Shown: positions 1-12,240 of the stretch, piece by piece
How positions within the stretch are numbered: position 1 is the first letter of the stretch
Layout: every line of letters begins with the position of its first letter
Origin: Patiria miniata
Lineage: Eukaryota > Echinodermata > Asteroidea > Valvatida > Asterinidae
NCBI RefSeq assembly: GCF_015706575.1
Contig: NW_024037072.1
Coordinates: forward strand, 17,981,162-18,045,161
Direction: 5' to 3'
DNA length: 64,000 bases
Notes under the pieces: generated by a model
The model's database searches: none
What the model was told of the DNA's origin: nothing
What the model saw: only the letters and a program-made list of their open reading frames with translations
Position numbers and translations under genes: made by a program

Positions 1-1000
1 GTACCGGTACCGTAGCTTAGTAAGATGAAAGTTGATTTTTCTTTTTAGAGGAATATCATTATCCTATGCAAAGTAACATTGCAATGTATGTGTGTGTTAA
101 TCCATTGGTGAGACATGTATCACAACCACTAGGAGAAGCTGTAACAATACTGTAACAATGCAACTTTGTCACAATACGAAACACACACAGCAGTGTTCTA
201 GCATGCTTAGTTAGGATTCTAAAATCCTCTGCAGTATCAAATGATACGAACATGGTGCTGTATGTGCAGACCTTCAAGGCATGTGTATCAGTGTGGGCAC
301 TGTTCCAGTAAGCATTCTGCCTACCTCTGGGAAGCCTTACCATAAAGTGGTTTTAATGGAATTGACTGTGTGGGTTGTGCCCAACATGTTTGTGCCAAAA
401 GGCTAGAACCAGAAAACTGGAACGGTACTCTCAACTACCTTAAAGTGACATGACATTTTGGATATCAACTTATCTGCCTAGAGGTGAGAAGCCGTGGTGT
501 TGTCACACACCCTTGTATCTGTGTAATACATCATACTATGCCTCAAGGTTTTTTAGCAGTAGAATTTTTTTTCATGCCATAACATTGCCTCAAAGAGGCA
601 CAAAAGATTTATTCAGAAAGGATACAGTTTGAAATCCTACGAAATACTGAAATACTGATGATTTTGAAATGAATATGAATCCGTCAATGACTAGTACATG
701 TAGTACTTTACTAAAGAAAGAAACGATTAACTTATCTAAGTATATAGCTCAATGTGTGTTCCTTTAATTATTAGAAATAAGCTGGAAATGGTAACTTTCA
801 GACTTTGCTTGAATAGATGAATGCCACTATGTGACCACTCATACCTGTGCAGGACACAAAGAAAGCAATATTATTCTGAATGTGCACAAATCATGCATAG
901 ACCTTTTGAGTCTTTGCGGTATATATGGAGTCCATTGCAATATTGAAATTGAGAATTTATTCGAACAGTTTGCATTATTTTCATTCCCATCCACAAGTGT
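1..1000. other. Non-coding sequence, nothing recognised
   Basis: This AT-rich stretch upstream of the first GH3 copy has short open frames on both strands, the longest 94 codons on the minus strand at 59-343. None shows a recognisable domain, splice-site context or counterpart upstream of copies 2 and 3. I see no gene, RNA or repeat that I can name. Confidence 0.5.
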
Positions 1001-1532
1001 TTGAAGGGGATTGTACATCATTGGCTTTTGCTGTAATTTTCGGAAATGAACTATTTGAGGGGTTAGTATAATAGATCAAATATTGTTACACTGACATGTT
1101 TGAAATTTTGTGTTTGAAAATGCTGGAAAAAGCAAGAAAACAAAAATGTTCAAGTAGTCTGGTTCCCTGACTCCACTTAAGATAAAATGGATCAATTTAT
1201 AACTGCCAAAAAATTGTAAGGTAAGGGAACCAGTTTAACTGGCCTGCACCCGTTCATGAACATGTAACCAATAGCAAACAAAATTTGGACTGAAAATAAA
1301 GGTAAAATTGGAGCAGTAGTTGGAAAAAAGTTAGGTTTTTCCAATGGTGGTCGGCCGACCACTGTTGGAAATTTATACAAAATACCACTTTTCTTGAAAA
1401 TGACTTCACACCTGGTGCCATAATTTTACAGGATGCTTTAGACTGTCATTTACCAACATCCTAGTAAGGTGTTTCTTAAAAAATGGTAGTTTTGTTTTTC
1501 GATGTTTGCAAAATGTTGTATATTCCCTTTAA
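1001..1532 (-). mobile_element. TTAA-target MITE, copy A
   Basis: This ~525-bp element is the reverse complement of the element at 25853-26385, with recognisable similarity along its full length. The right end reads TGTATATTCCCT followed by TTAA (1529-1532). The left end reads TTGA (1001-1004) followed by AGGGGATTGTACATCATT, a degraded version of the same terminal inverted repeat. A TTAA target site and an AGGG terminus recall piggyBac- or Kolobok-type non-autonomous elements; that assignment is inference. No long open frame is present. Confidence 0.7.
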
Positions 1533-1844
1533 TACACAAATCAATGTGAAGTGAGCAACTGTGACAAGAGTAATCACTTCGCATTCTGGTGGATCCATAA
1601 GTTGTATTTCCCTGTATTTTTGTATTTGTAATGTATCTTCATTATATCAGTATGCTTTATTTTGTATTGGTAAATAACTACATTTTAATCTTTAGTGGAT
1701 AAATCTGTATGAGTTTGTCATCAATAGTCAACATCATGTGGAATAAAATTTCTCAGTAGAAAAAAACAACAACAGTTTTAACTTTGAGATTTGTTGAAGA
1801 GATTTTGCTTCTATTCATGCAGGCATCCAAGAATCTTCAATAGA

Positions 1845-1990
1845 GTTCTTTCTCTTCTCTTTGTTTTTTCCCCGTTGATGACGAAGAGAATTGACCAGCA
1901 TTGGATTGAACCAATGTCCTGGTATTGTTAATGATTACCATTCTACGGTACCATCCGTGTGGCTTGGTTGATGGCCATGCATCCTGTACT
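1845..1990 (-). repeat. tRNA-like (SINE-type) sequence, copy A
   Basis: Read on the minus strand, this segment ends in a T-arm-like hairpin, ATTGG and CCAAT around a TTC.AAT loop. It has lost one base of the B-box that is intact in the duplicate at 13650-13790. No complete tRNA cloverleaf or matching 5' acceptor strand is visible. A tRNA-derived SINE fragment or tRNA pseudogene is the likeliest reading. Confidence 0.4.
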
Positions 1991-3064
1991 GTCCTGCAAT
2001 ACTGTCTGCTTGTCATTGGGCTCATTGGTGTATGGGTATACTGCTGGCTTCTGAACAATGGAATGCAAGAGGTAAATGAATGTCCATAAGGTGTTTTTTA
2101 ATGGAATGCGAAATGGGTTTGTTCATGAGTTTTTTTTACCTAAAGCTTTAACATTCTATAGTTAAGACACAACAACGTGATAGTTAGTCTACACTTAACA
2201 TTTTAATGTTGGACTCCGGTGGGAAAAAATGTCCTCCCCTCCCCACTTGACTCCAACCAAAATGCACACCTGTAACAGTGATGTCATTTTGTCTATATGG
2301 ACTGTTGGATGCTCATTTCAGTATATCATTTCAGCTTTAGGACCAGATATGTCGGGTTGAAATTAAAATTGAACCATTGCTATTGTATGTATGTAAGGAT
2401 GAATCGTTTGCAAACGTTGTAGCTTTTTGTATAAAAAATAATCATAACAGAGGGCCTAGCTACTTGCGTGCTACCATGATCTTTATGGCATTATGTACCA
2501 AATATGATGGTATCATGTTATTGTTTGAACTAGCTGGACAGATATATACTCCATTTTTCTTGCGAAAACATCTCATTTACTTTGTATATTTTCTTGTTAA
2601 TTTGTGCAAGCTAATGGGCTCCAGACGTTTTTTTTTGTACTTTATTTACACTTTACCATACAAACTCCACGCCCTTGTACATTGTATTAGTTTACAATTG
2701 TCAACACTACAAAAAGTATCATAGTATTGGAAGATAATATTGTGTGTGTACACACACTGTTCAGGATTTGAAATGACCTTTGTATTTTCCATTACATGCA
2801 ATCACAAGTTGCAAAAAGTCATGTGCCTAATTTGACTTAAAAACTACATGCAGGCAGTTAAAACTGGTTTTATATTTACCTTTGAACTTAGTATGGCTTC
2901 AAAGTTCTGGTGCTTTGTTTATTAAAATCAGTAAACTGGTTCAAAAGACCAGCACAATTTTGAGGAAATTTCATTATGGCAGAATTGTATGCGCGCTTCT
3001 GTACGTAAAGGTGCTGGTGGTCTTTTCAGACAGGCCAACTGAAAATTTGATTAGAGCTCTACTG

Positions 3065-6000
3065 ATGAAATATTCCACCATGATGGTTGTTTTTGTGCTT
3101 CTAGTCGGTATCTTGCCCGCCCTGGTATCCTGCGAGTACTTCCCCTTCATGAATGATTCGTTGCCATGGGATGAGCGACTGGATGACCTCATGTCCCGCC
3201 TGACCCTGGATGACATGACCTTACAGATGGCGCGGGGTGGGTCAGGTCCAAACGGGCCGGCCCCGCCAATCCCACGGTTGGGCATCGGGCCATATGACTG
3301 GGACACGGAGTGTTTGCGAGGTGATGTTAAAGCTGGGAATGCCACATCCTACCCACAGGCTCTGGGTCTGGCTGCATCATTCAGGTAGAAATATTAAACA
3401 AATAATGAAAAAGCCTTGTTGATCTGGATCCGAACAACTCAGTTCTGAATATTATATTTATAATTGACTCAGTCAGGCAGTCATTTTATAGTCAGAGGAC
3501 AATAGGCTGGCCATCCTGGTTCATGCCAAAAATAAAGGCACCATTAATTTTGGAAAAGATTCAAGGGATTTGCCTGTTATTGTGTGCATGGTTACACCCC
3601 CAAAACTTATCCTCTCACTAGGGCGTAAACCCCAGGGGAATGGGGGTTTGTTTCCGGGGGGTGGGATGGGCTATTGAATCATCCCCCACTTTTTCGTGGT
3701 GAAAAAAAACCCCCAAAATCGGATGTCCAGGTAGTTTTGAACAACACCAAAATGTATTCATAGCACTGAAAAATGGAGAAAAACAGTACCAAAGCTTAAC
3801 ATGCCGTTTTGATGTTAGCGCGAATATACATTTAAGTTGTACATATGTGCCATGAACAGTGCCCCCCCCCCCCCAGCTTTTCGAATTTCCATGGCCAGGT
3901 AATTTTTGGATTTTGGTCATCCCCCCACCCCCACTCGCCGGCACAGATTTACGCCACTGCTCCCACCACATTGTCTTCTCTCCCACGTGCAAGAGGAGAT
4001 TTACGTAGAACCTATTTGTTCTTGTCTTTTATGCACTTCAATTTGCTTTTCAATTTTGATATTCGGGAAATATAGGAATTTCAATAAATAAGGAGAAATT
4101 GGGGGTGTGCGGGTGCAGCTTGTTGAAACCCCACCACTTTTAGTTCAATGATCCACTGATATTACTTTTGGACTTTAATTTGTTCATCACGTAGTACGCA
4201 ATTGCTTCACGATGTCGCCCAGGCTACAGGACAGGAAGTTCGAGCCAAGCACAACAACTTGACACAGCATGGTATCTACAAAACCCACGGTGGCCTGAGC
4301 TGTTTTAGTCCTGTCATCAACATCATGAGACATCCACTTTGGGGCCGCAACCAGGTAGGCTCCATTAAAATGTTGAGTTTTTTTAATTGGACTGTTGGAG
4401 TGTTCAATTCACTGAATTGTGATACTTAAGAGTCTTCAGAAGGATTTTGTTTCTGATTTGATCAAAATCAATGAACTTATTAAAACCAAATAATTTTTAT
4501 AAATGTTACCCTTTTATCCTCTATCAAACGTTCCAACCGATATTATGGGGTTGGGAACTGTTTATGTTTTGTTAACTTTTTTCATTCTCCTTTTTCTACG
4601 GACACACTTCAGCCTTGTGGACACTTGACTTTCTTAAGCCTGGGAGTCATAATGTTTTGATCTGTACAGTGTGGCTTTTTAGTCCTAAATTTGAAATATA
4701 ATTGTCAACCCTTTTCATTGTTTTTAGCTGAAAAAATATTGTATAGTTTTTAACTTATTCAACTCCAGCAGATCCACTAAACCTTTATTGCTCTTGTATT
4801 AGCTTTTAAGTACATATACAATTCAGGCCTGCAAATTCTGAAAATTTACCAGATATAAAAACACGCAATTCCAAAACCTGTCACAAATAAAGTTCATACC
4901 GACCTTTTGCTATACACCAGCAAACCAAATTGAGCACTGTGTCTTTCATGTATAATGTCATCTGCTGCTCATGCACATTCAGAGGCGATCTTGTAGATGA
5001 AATTCATTCAATTGTACATTCAATCTGTTTAAACAGGAAACGTACGGTGAGGATCCGTTTCTCAGCGGGGAGTTGGCCAGAGCTTTTGTGACCGGTTTAC
5101 AAGGAAACAACTCCCGTTACGTCCTGGCCAACGCTGGCTGCAAACACTTTGCTGCCTACGCAGGACCTGAAAACTACCCAGTGTCTAGATTTTCATTCAA
5201 TGCAGTGGTAAAGACCAGTAGTTCTACATTTGGTATAAGCCTTTAACAGATAATTTGGAATATATATTGCCTGCATGATCTGTGCAAACAATAATGTATG
5301 GTTGCAATGTGTGATCAGTAAAGAGTAAGGATGAACGTGAGATGGGATTGATGCGGTGTACTCGAGGTACTTGTGATGGATCACAATAAGTCATGTGATT
5401 GCCTTTCTGTAGGATATCCTATAAATAATCATCCAGTTTAACTTACAAGCCTTTCAAATCAGCTGTGACAGAGGCAAAAATTTGGTATTGTTAGCTGTTA
5501 CTTCTGAGTGAGCTTCTGAATTCCGTTGTGATGAACTTGTGACGGACTTGTGGTGAGTTCCTCAATTACAACACTGGATCATGGGCGGTCGGTGTTGCTT
5601 CTTGTGACACTATCTAAGGAGCAAGTGATACAGGTTTTATTCTGATTGCGAAGAATTAGCTATAGAAACAGCTGTGACAGCTTCATTATTTCAGACCTAA
5701 GAATCTCATGCGTATATTCCCAAGCATTAAGATTGTTGATTCATATATTTTATTATCTTATTCCTCAGGTATCAGACCGTGACCTCTTCATGACCTTTCT
5801 ACCCCAGTTCCATGAGTGCGTCAAGGCTGGTAGCTACAGCATCATGTGTAGTTACAACAGGTATAGTGGAACCACGGGCGTCGCTAGAGGGGCTGTCATA
5901 CCCCCATATATAGTTTTGTCACCTGTCGGCAAAATTTTGTGTCCGTCGGAAAATGTGCCAGTCTAAAGGGCAACACCTATATTGTTTGATAGTAAACATG

Positions 6001-9000
6001 ATCATTAGCTTTGCAGCACACCCTATAAGAAAAGGGTGTCCAGCCCCCCCCCCCCCTCCCACCCTTTTTCGTTTTTACAGAGGCCGGGTGACCACGAAAA
6101 ATATCCTACTAGCACGGATGGTCTGTCCGCAAATATGTTGTCACCTCCCCTCCATTCAAAGCGGACTAGCGACGCTCATATACGTTTGATTGCGACGAAC
6201 TTAATTTCGAAATTTAAACTGAAGATTGATAGCCATGGAATTTAGGTTTAAATATCGTGACGCCATTTAAAGTTTTATTCATCGTAAAGTTAATGTCAAA
6301 ATCTTTATGTTGGAACAACGTTACTAAACCGACGTTGAATAGACTTAGAATTTCGGTTGTTAATATCGCGCCGCAATTTTAACATGTATCCAACGTTAGA
6401 TTAAAGTCGAAATATGTACGTGCGAACAACGTTACCAAACCGACGTGGGCTAGACATTGAGGTAAGGTTGTTATTGTCGCGACGCAATTTCAACATTTAT
6501 CCAACGTTAGATTAGTGTCGAAATATGTACGTTGAAGCAACGTTACAAACCGACGTGGGATACACATTATTTTAAGGTTGTCAATATCGCGACGCAATTT
6601 TAACCAACATTTAATGTTGGATTAGTGTCGAAATATGGACGTTGGAACAACGTTTCTAAACCGACGTTGGATAGACATTGAATTTAGTTTGATAATATCG
6701 CGACGCAATTTCAGCATTAATTTCAACGTTAAAACAACGTCAAACTGTAACACAAAATCAACGTCGCAAAAGTGACGTTACGGTATTTCGACGTCGTGAC
6801 GTCATTTCAACCAACATTTAACGTTGTAATAACGTCTTGTGCCCACTGAGATGTGAGGAACTGTTTATAATGCAATTCCAAATGGCAAAACTATCAGGCT
6901 ACACTTGAATTTCAGACATTTCTAGCTGTTAATCTTGTTGCCTGAATGTAGATTTTAGATTTATTCCCCTAACCTGAGCAATTACCCAAATTGTGCTTGA
7001 GTACGTAATTCAAATACATTATATTTCACATTTTCCCTGCAACCATACATAGTTGTGAACATTAAATGTAGTAAACATTGACAATGCACAAGAAGCAATT
7101 CCCCTGGTTGCTAAATGCATGCTGCGACATTTCTTCCTTTTCGTATTATATAGCATCAATGGAGTACCTGCCTGCGCCAACACACGATTTCTCCGCGACA
7201 TCCTCCGCAAACAGTTTGGCTTCAAAGGCTACGTGGTCAGTGATGAGCTCGCTCTGGAATTTATTCGCTTCGCACACAATTACACCAACTCCACCCTGGA
7301 ATCGGCCGTGGTGGCCGTGAAAGCAGGTGTCAACCTCGATCTCTCCAGCTTCAAACAGGTCGTGTACCTTTACATCACCGAGGCCGTGGAAAAGGACCTG
7401 ATTAGTTTGGGTGACGTCTTTGCATTGGTGCGTCCGTTGTTCTACACCCGAATGAGGCTTGGGGAGTTTGACCCGCCAGCCAGGAACCCTTACACCAAGC
7501 TGCGTGCCGAGGATGTAGTGGAAAGCATTGCACACCAGAATCTTGCCATAGAGGCTGCTGTCAAGAGCTTTGTCTTGCTGAAGAACAATGGCGTACTGCC
7601 ATTGAAAAGTATTGGGAAGCTTGCGGTAAGATGCACGATATGGCACTGGATTGGGGGGGGGGGGACTGGGTCATTTTCAGAGTATTCTTAAATGTAAGCA
7701 GGTGTTGGAGCTTTACCAACTAGTCTGTGAGGTAAACTGTTATTAATACTAAGGGGACTGAGTACTTGAACGAAGACGTTTGTTTAAAATGTCCAAGTAG
7801 GCCTATTTACTTTGCAGAAGGATAACAGAATCTACAATCTGAACCCGAGTCCTGCAACACTTTGCTTGTATACTCGTGTCGGGCTGTATGTCCAACCACT
7901 CATACTCAATCAACAGAACCGTTTTACTTGGGTTTGACTCCTATAGTGCACTTGGGACTCAAAAAACAGACTCAACAGCAACACTTCCTGCCTTCAGCAA
8001 CCAGTATTTGTTGATAAACTTATTGACGTTAACAATTTTTAAAGTCTTCTTTAACAGTGTCTCAAAAAAAATATCAAACATTTTTAGGGCCATTTTGACT
8101 CCTTGCATAGAAACTCAGCATTCATCTTAGGAAGTTTCGGCAACTACATGTACATGTATTATCAATCTAGTGAAATATGTGCTTCCCTATTTATTAGTAC
8201 AATCTTGTTTGTTATTTTGATATCTAGGTTGTTGGGCCCTTTGGAAACGATTCCAGCCAGTTGTTCGGAGACTACGCTCCTGATTCCCTGCCTAGGTATA
8301 TTACCACACCTCTCCAAGGTTTGGAAAGTATCGCTGACATGACAAGCTTTGCGGCCGGTTGTGACAACCCCAAGTGTACAGGATATAACCAATCCAGTGT
8401 CGTGAATGCCGTTAGTGGTGCTGATTTTGTTGTGGTCTGTTTGGGTTCAGGTATGATGTACACAAATAATCAAGAAGTCGAATGACCACATTCGAATAAT
8501 TTTGCCATAGCAGGCAGTTACACATTTGCTTGTGGAAAGTAGCATCAGCCAGATATGGCAATCGGGGTCAATAAACTGCAATACAAGTTGGGAATATATG
8601 TATGCAGTTACTCCAATATGTTTCTCAAAGCCTATGTGCATACTTGTTTCATGGCTGAATTTACTGCATGCATCAACATTTATTGGAAAGGAGTAAACAC
8701 TAGTTATAGATGTGGTAGATGTTTGCCTTGCCGTGAGATATTTTCCTGTATTTGAAAAAGTTAAATTTTTACCAAAAATTTTGAGCGCTTTTCCAAATAT
8801 TTACTGTATCAATGAGGTATACGTGCTTTCTTAACTGGGACTTAAGTTAAAAAGCCTTGTGTGGTTTAGCTGTATTCGGTTTGGGACGCAGATTCAAGGC
8901 AAGTAGACTGTATGAACTGGTTTTGCACACATTACCTACGGCACACCGTACATACAATCTGAATGCTCAAACACATAGAAACTTTAAGATGAGCAATTAA

Positions 9001-12000
9001 GACATTGGCATGTCCAATGAGACATTTCCTCATCAGATAATAACAATGTCTTAATCTTTTTTGTTCACATTTGATTTGTTAACATTGTTTATACTTGATT
9101 TGTTAATATTGGCTGTATGGCATATACGGGTTTATGGCTTCTGACTAGCGCCCCTTGAACAAAGATATCGACTAATTGGGGAACCGCCAACACATGGATA
9201 GCTCAGTTGGTAAGAGCACCGGAATGGTTATCGGAGGTCGCAGGTTCAAGCCCCGCTACAGTCAATTTCTTTGTTCAATTTTTCAACTATTTAAACATTT
9301 TTGATATTGGGTTGTATGCAGGTACGTCCATTGAGAGCGAAGGTAGGGACAGGAGGAATCTTGCCCTGCCAGGCCATCAACTGCAACTTCTTCAGGATGC
9401 TGTGAAAAACGGTAAAAACTCACCGAGTATGCCTTTGCATTAAAAAAAATCCTAACTTCACACCTTTCCTTACTGTTTTAAACAATATACCGTTGATTTG
9501 ACATTTGACATTTGTTTTACAGCGGCAAGACTTTGATAATACTTTTCTATTTTATCAACCATTATCCATAGCTAAGTAACATATTTATTAAAACTTGTTT
9601 CCTTCTTTGTTAAATTAAAACTATATTTGTTTTGCCAAGGTGGATCTATTTTTACAAAGACTTAAGCAGTGTTGAAGTCGAGGTACTTGTGATGGATCAC
9701 AAGTCAATCACAGTTCTAAGTCATGTCACAAACTATTTAAATGAACGACGACAAAGGCATTCTATCGTGATTTGTTCATCCCATTATGACTGAAGGCACT
9801 GTCGGCCGAACCTGAGGTGGCATTGGTTCCCTTACACTTTTTCCACAGGGATATCCCCCCTCTGGGTATACACTGCAGTTGCCGCAGTCGTCCGGCATGG
9901 GTGGTGCTCCCCCAACCTTTAAAAACTGTTCTGCCACCACTCACTGAAGGCTCCTGGATTGTTTGCCTTCTGTCTGGACTCGAAATGTACTTATAGTCCA
10001 TCACAAGTACTGCGATTGCTGGACCTCAGAACATTAAATCCTCCTCGAAAAAAACCCAAACAAACAAATATAAAACCTACCATCAATGCCTTTCACAAAC
10101 CACAGCTAGTGGCAAGCCAGTTGTCTTGCTGCTCTTCACTGCCGGACCGTTTGACATTTCTTGGGCCGTCAACAACCCCGACGTCTCTGTAATCGTACAG
10201 TGTTTCCTGCCAGCCCAAGCTACTGGTGTGGCCATCAGGCACATGTTTACCAACTACCAGGGCACCAACCCAGCTGGAAGGCTTCCTTACACATGGCCAG
10301 CATCCATGGACCAGGTATATCTTAAGTCAAATTAAGTCAAACTTGACTTGCGACTTAAAGTTAATCATGATTAGAGCCAGATCTTGATCACATCTTGTGT
10401 TCGAGACTCACACCAAACCAAAAGATATTTAGAGCAACTCACACTAAGGTCGTTTTCTACAGGAAAACTTTCTACAGGAAAACATATGGTGTTCCAGAGT
10501 CACACCAACCAAAATGTATTTAGAGCCATAATAGCTCATACTAATGTGGTTTTCTGCAGGCAAACTTCGTGTATACCAATGTGGAGATTGGGGTTAATTA
10601 TAAATGTTCTTTAATTTGGGGCATAACATGTTAAGAACGACCCTTTTCACGTCTAACTAGCCTGGTCGCTATTTTAGGGACTTCTGCCATGTACCATGAG
10701 GGTAAGAGCTAGGTGATCCTCAGCGAGCGCGCGGGCTTTTGCATACATTGGAAGTAGTGGTGGTTGTGTTGAAGATATAGATGGATGGAGACGGTTTTGG
10801 GCTTGTCATGGCGTCAATGTAGAAGGGTCTTTCGTCCCTCCAAGAAAGAAAATAGTGCTGTTATTGAACCAAGTTCTTTCTTCAAGACGAATGCTGCACT
10901 TATTTCCAATTGACTTGCTTCTGAAGTCATTTGAGCAACTGCAATATCCAAGTTTTCTTGTGAAGTTTCTCATAATTGTGTCAAATGTCAAACTTAACTC
11001 TAATACTAGGAATGATTTAGTTCAGCTCAAATGCCAGTCTGAAATCGAACAGAGGTAAAGTTGATTAACAGAATTGCAATCCTGTTCATCACAAGTCAAA
11101 TCACATGTTCATCACTTGTAATGTCTCAAGTTACAGGAATGTCTTTATTTATGTGCATACAACTTTGGCTTGTGGATTGACTGGAGATAATAGGAGATGC
11201 AATTGACTTTGGAGCTGGAACTGACAAAATAACTAACCTGCCTGGACAAAATAACTCACTTAAACTTATTGTTTCTGTGCTCTCTTCTTTGCCATGTTTG
11301 CAGGTACCCCCAATGACAAATTACTCCATGGTGAACCGCACCTATCGTTACTTCAGTGGAACACCATTCTACCAGTTTGGTTACGGACTCTCCTACACTA
11401 AGTTTCAGTACAGTCAGTTGGTTGTGAAACCAGACCACATCATGCCGTGTGATGACGTTTTTGTGAATGTGACTTTGAAAAACGTGGGCGCATACTCAGG
11501 GGATGAGGTGGGTATAGTCTACTTGGAACTAACTTGTAAATGAATTGTGTACATGAACAGTATATCGTGCATCATGACCCCTCGTAAGAGCTGTGTGCGG
11601 GATACACTGCATGAACAAACTGGTTTGCCCACATATATATGGTTTAAAGTACACAATTACCATTTGCAAGCATCAACCCGTTGAGTCTTCATGTGATTGT
11701 AAGGCGTGAAGCGGTAATGCTTTCGCGAATCCTGCCTAATTACATTCTCTTTTCCAGCATGAGCGGATACTTGATGAGCATGTAGTACCACTACGCACTT
11801 GCTCACGCAAAATGAGTGTTTTAACTATTTATATGATAGTTGTGAATGGCCTATTAATCTCTCTGCATTATTACGTTCTGACATGGTGCCTAATTCCCTT
11901 GTTCTTCATTGTTCATGGTCTTTTCATTACTGTTTTTAAGGTTGTGCAAGTTTACATCAAATGGAGCAATGCCACGGTCCCCGTTCCTAAGATCCAGTTG

Positions 12001-12240
12001 GCAGCTTTCGAGCGCATCAACACTGCCTCCCTCAAGACTGTCTCAGTCGTCCTATATATTCCGGCCCGTGTGAGAGCAGTCTACACTGACCGTTTGGTCC
12101 TTCAACCGGGAGCCTTCACCGTCTTTGCCGGTGGTCAGCAGCCTAGCCCAAGCATTGGTGGATGGCTAAGCTCCAATGTGATGACCGGGAGCTTCCAAGT
12201 GGACGGGTCAGAGACAGACCTCGCAAAATGCCAAAAGTAG
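3065..12240 (+). CDS. GH3 beta-xylosidase-like secreted glycosidase, copy 1
   Basis: Ten exons: 3065-3384, 4195-4354, 5037-5207, 5769-5860, 7154-7625, 8228-8450, 9322-9411, 10106-10314, 11304-11507, 11941-12240. They join to a 746-residue protein with every junction in frame and GT-AG. Residues 1-23 are a signal peptide. The GH3 N-terminal domain follows, with PYDWDTECLRGD, KHFAAYAGPENYP (K196-H197) and GYVVSDELAL, where D278 is the expected nucleophile. The GH3 C-terminal domain carries TSIESEGRDR near 481-490, expected to hold the acid/base Glu. A fibronectin-III-like domain closes the chain. Family enzymes remove terminal beta-xylosyl, arabinosyl or glucosyl units; the substrate here is unknown. 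Many N-x-S/T sites fit secretion. ATG 3065 is preferred over upstream in-frame codons because it starts the signal peptide and is conserved in copy 2. AATAAA follows at 12323. Confidence 0.9.
3608..4110. other. Intron 1 insertion with poly-C/poly-G tracts
   Basis: Intron 1 of copy 1 has ~110 bp around 3610-3725 that are missing from copy 2, where the flanking sequence is continuous near 15420. Runs of C (3863-3874) and C/A-rich sequence follow. Short open frames on both strands translate as low-complexity proline or glycine and are not conserved in frame, so I see no coding function. Confidence 0.5.
6180..6852. repeat. Insertion made of ~110-bp degenerate tandem repeats
   Basis: The insertion lies in intron 4 of GH3 copy 1. 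Copy 2 (17890-17905) reads straight from GACGCTCAT to GAGTGGAACTG, giving an empty site. The inserted DNA holds about four degenerate repeats of ~105-117 bp, each with CAACGTTAGATTA, GTCGAAATATG, AACAACGTTAC, AAACCGACGT and TCGCGACGCAATT. It ends in CTTGTGCCCACTGAG. The palindromic AACGTT and ACGT words recur throughout. It is probably a non-autonomous element or satellite fragment; the class is unknown. Confidence 0.75.
9106..9292 (+). repeat. tRNA-like SINE-type insertion, copy A
   Basis: The element lies in GH3 copy 1 intron 6, is matched at 20163-20352 in copy 2, and is absent from copy 3, where TTGTTAACATTC runs directly into TTTAAACATTTTTG. Its core (about 9192-9264) has a D-arm-like GATAGCTCAGTTGG and a GGTTCAAGCCCC box, resembling a tRNA. 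The anticodon arm is irregular, so it is not called as a gene. The inverted words TTGAACAAAGA (9155) and TCTTTGTTCAA (9268) flank the core. Confidence 0.55.

Noticed and set aside
1192..1380. 62-codon frame with a look-alike at 26023-26301
   Set aside because: Both lie inside the two copies of the TTAA MITE; the similarity is of the repeat, and the longer readings are in different frames.
2882..3064. Upstream extension of GH3 copy 1 exon 1
   Set aside because: It would bury the signal peptide inside the protein, and the equivalent frame is not kept upstream of copy 2 or 3.
6250..6720. Regularly spaced repeats resembling a CRISPR array
   Set aside because: The intervening sequences are themselves repeated and the DNA is an intron of an animal gene. 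It is a tandem repeat or transposon.
7146..7646. 166-codon frame on the minus strand
   Set aside because: It is the antisense shadow of GH3 exon 5; similar shadows occur opposite exon 5 of copies 2 and 3.
9192..9264. Functional tRNA gene
   Set aside because: The anticodon arm is irregular, the duplicate in copy 2 has a decayed T-box, and no acceptor pairing is convincing.
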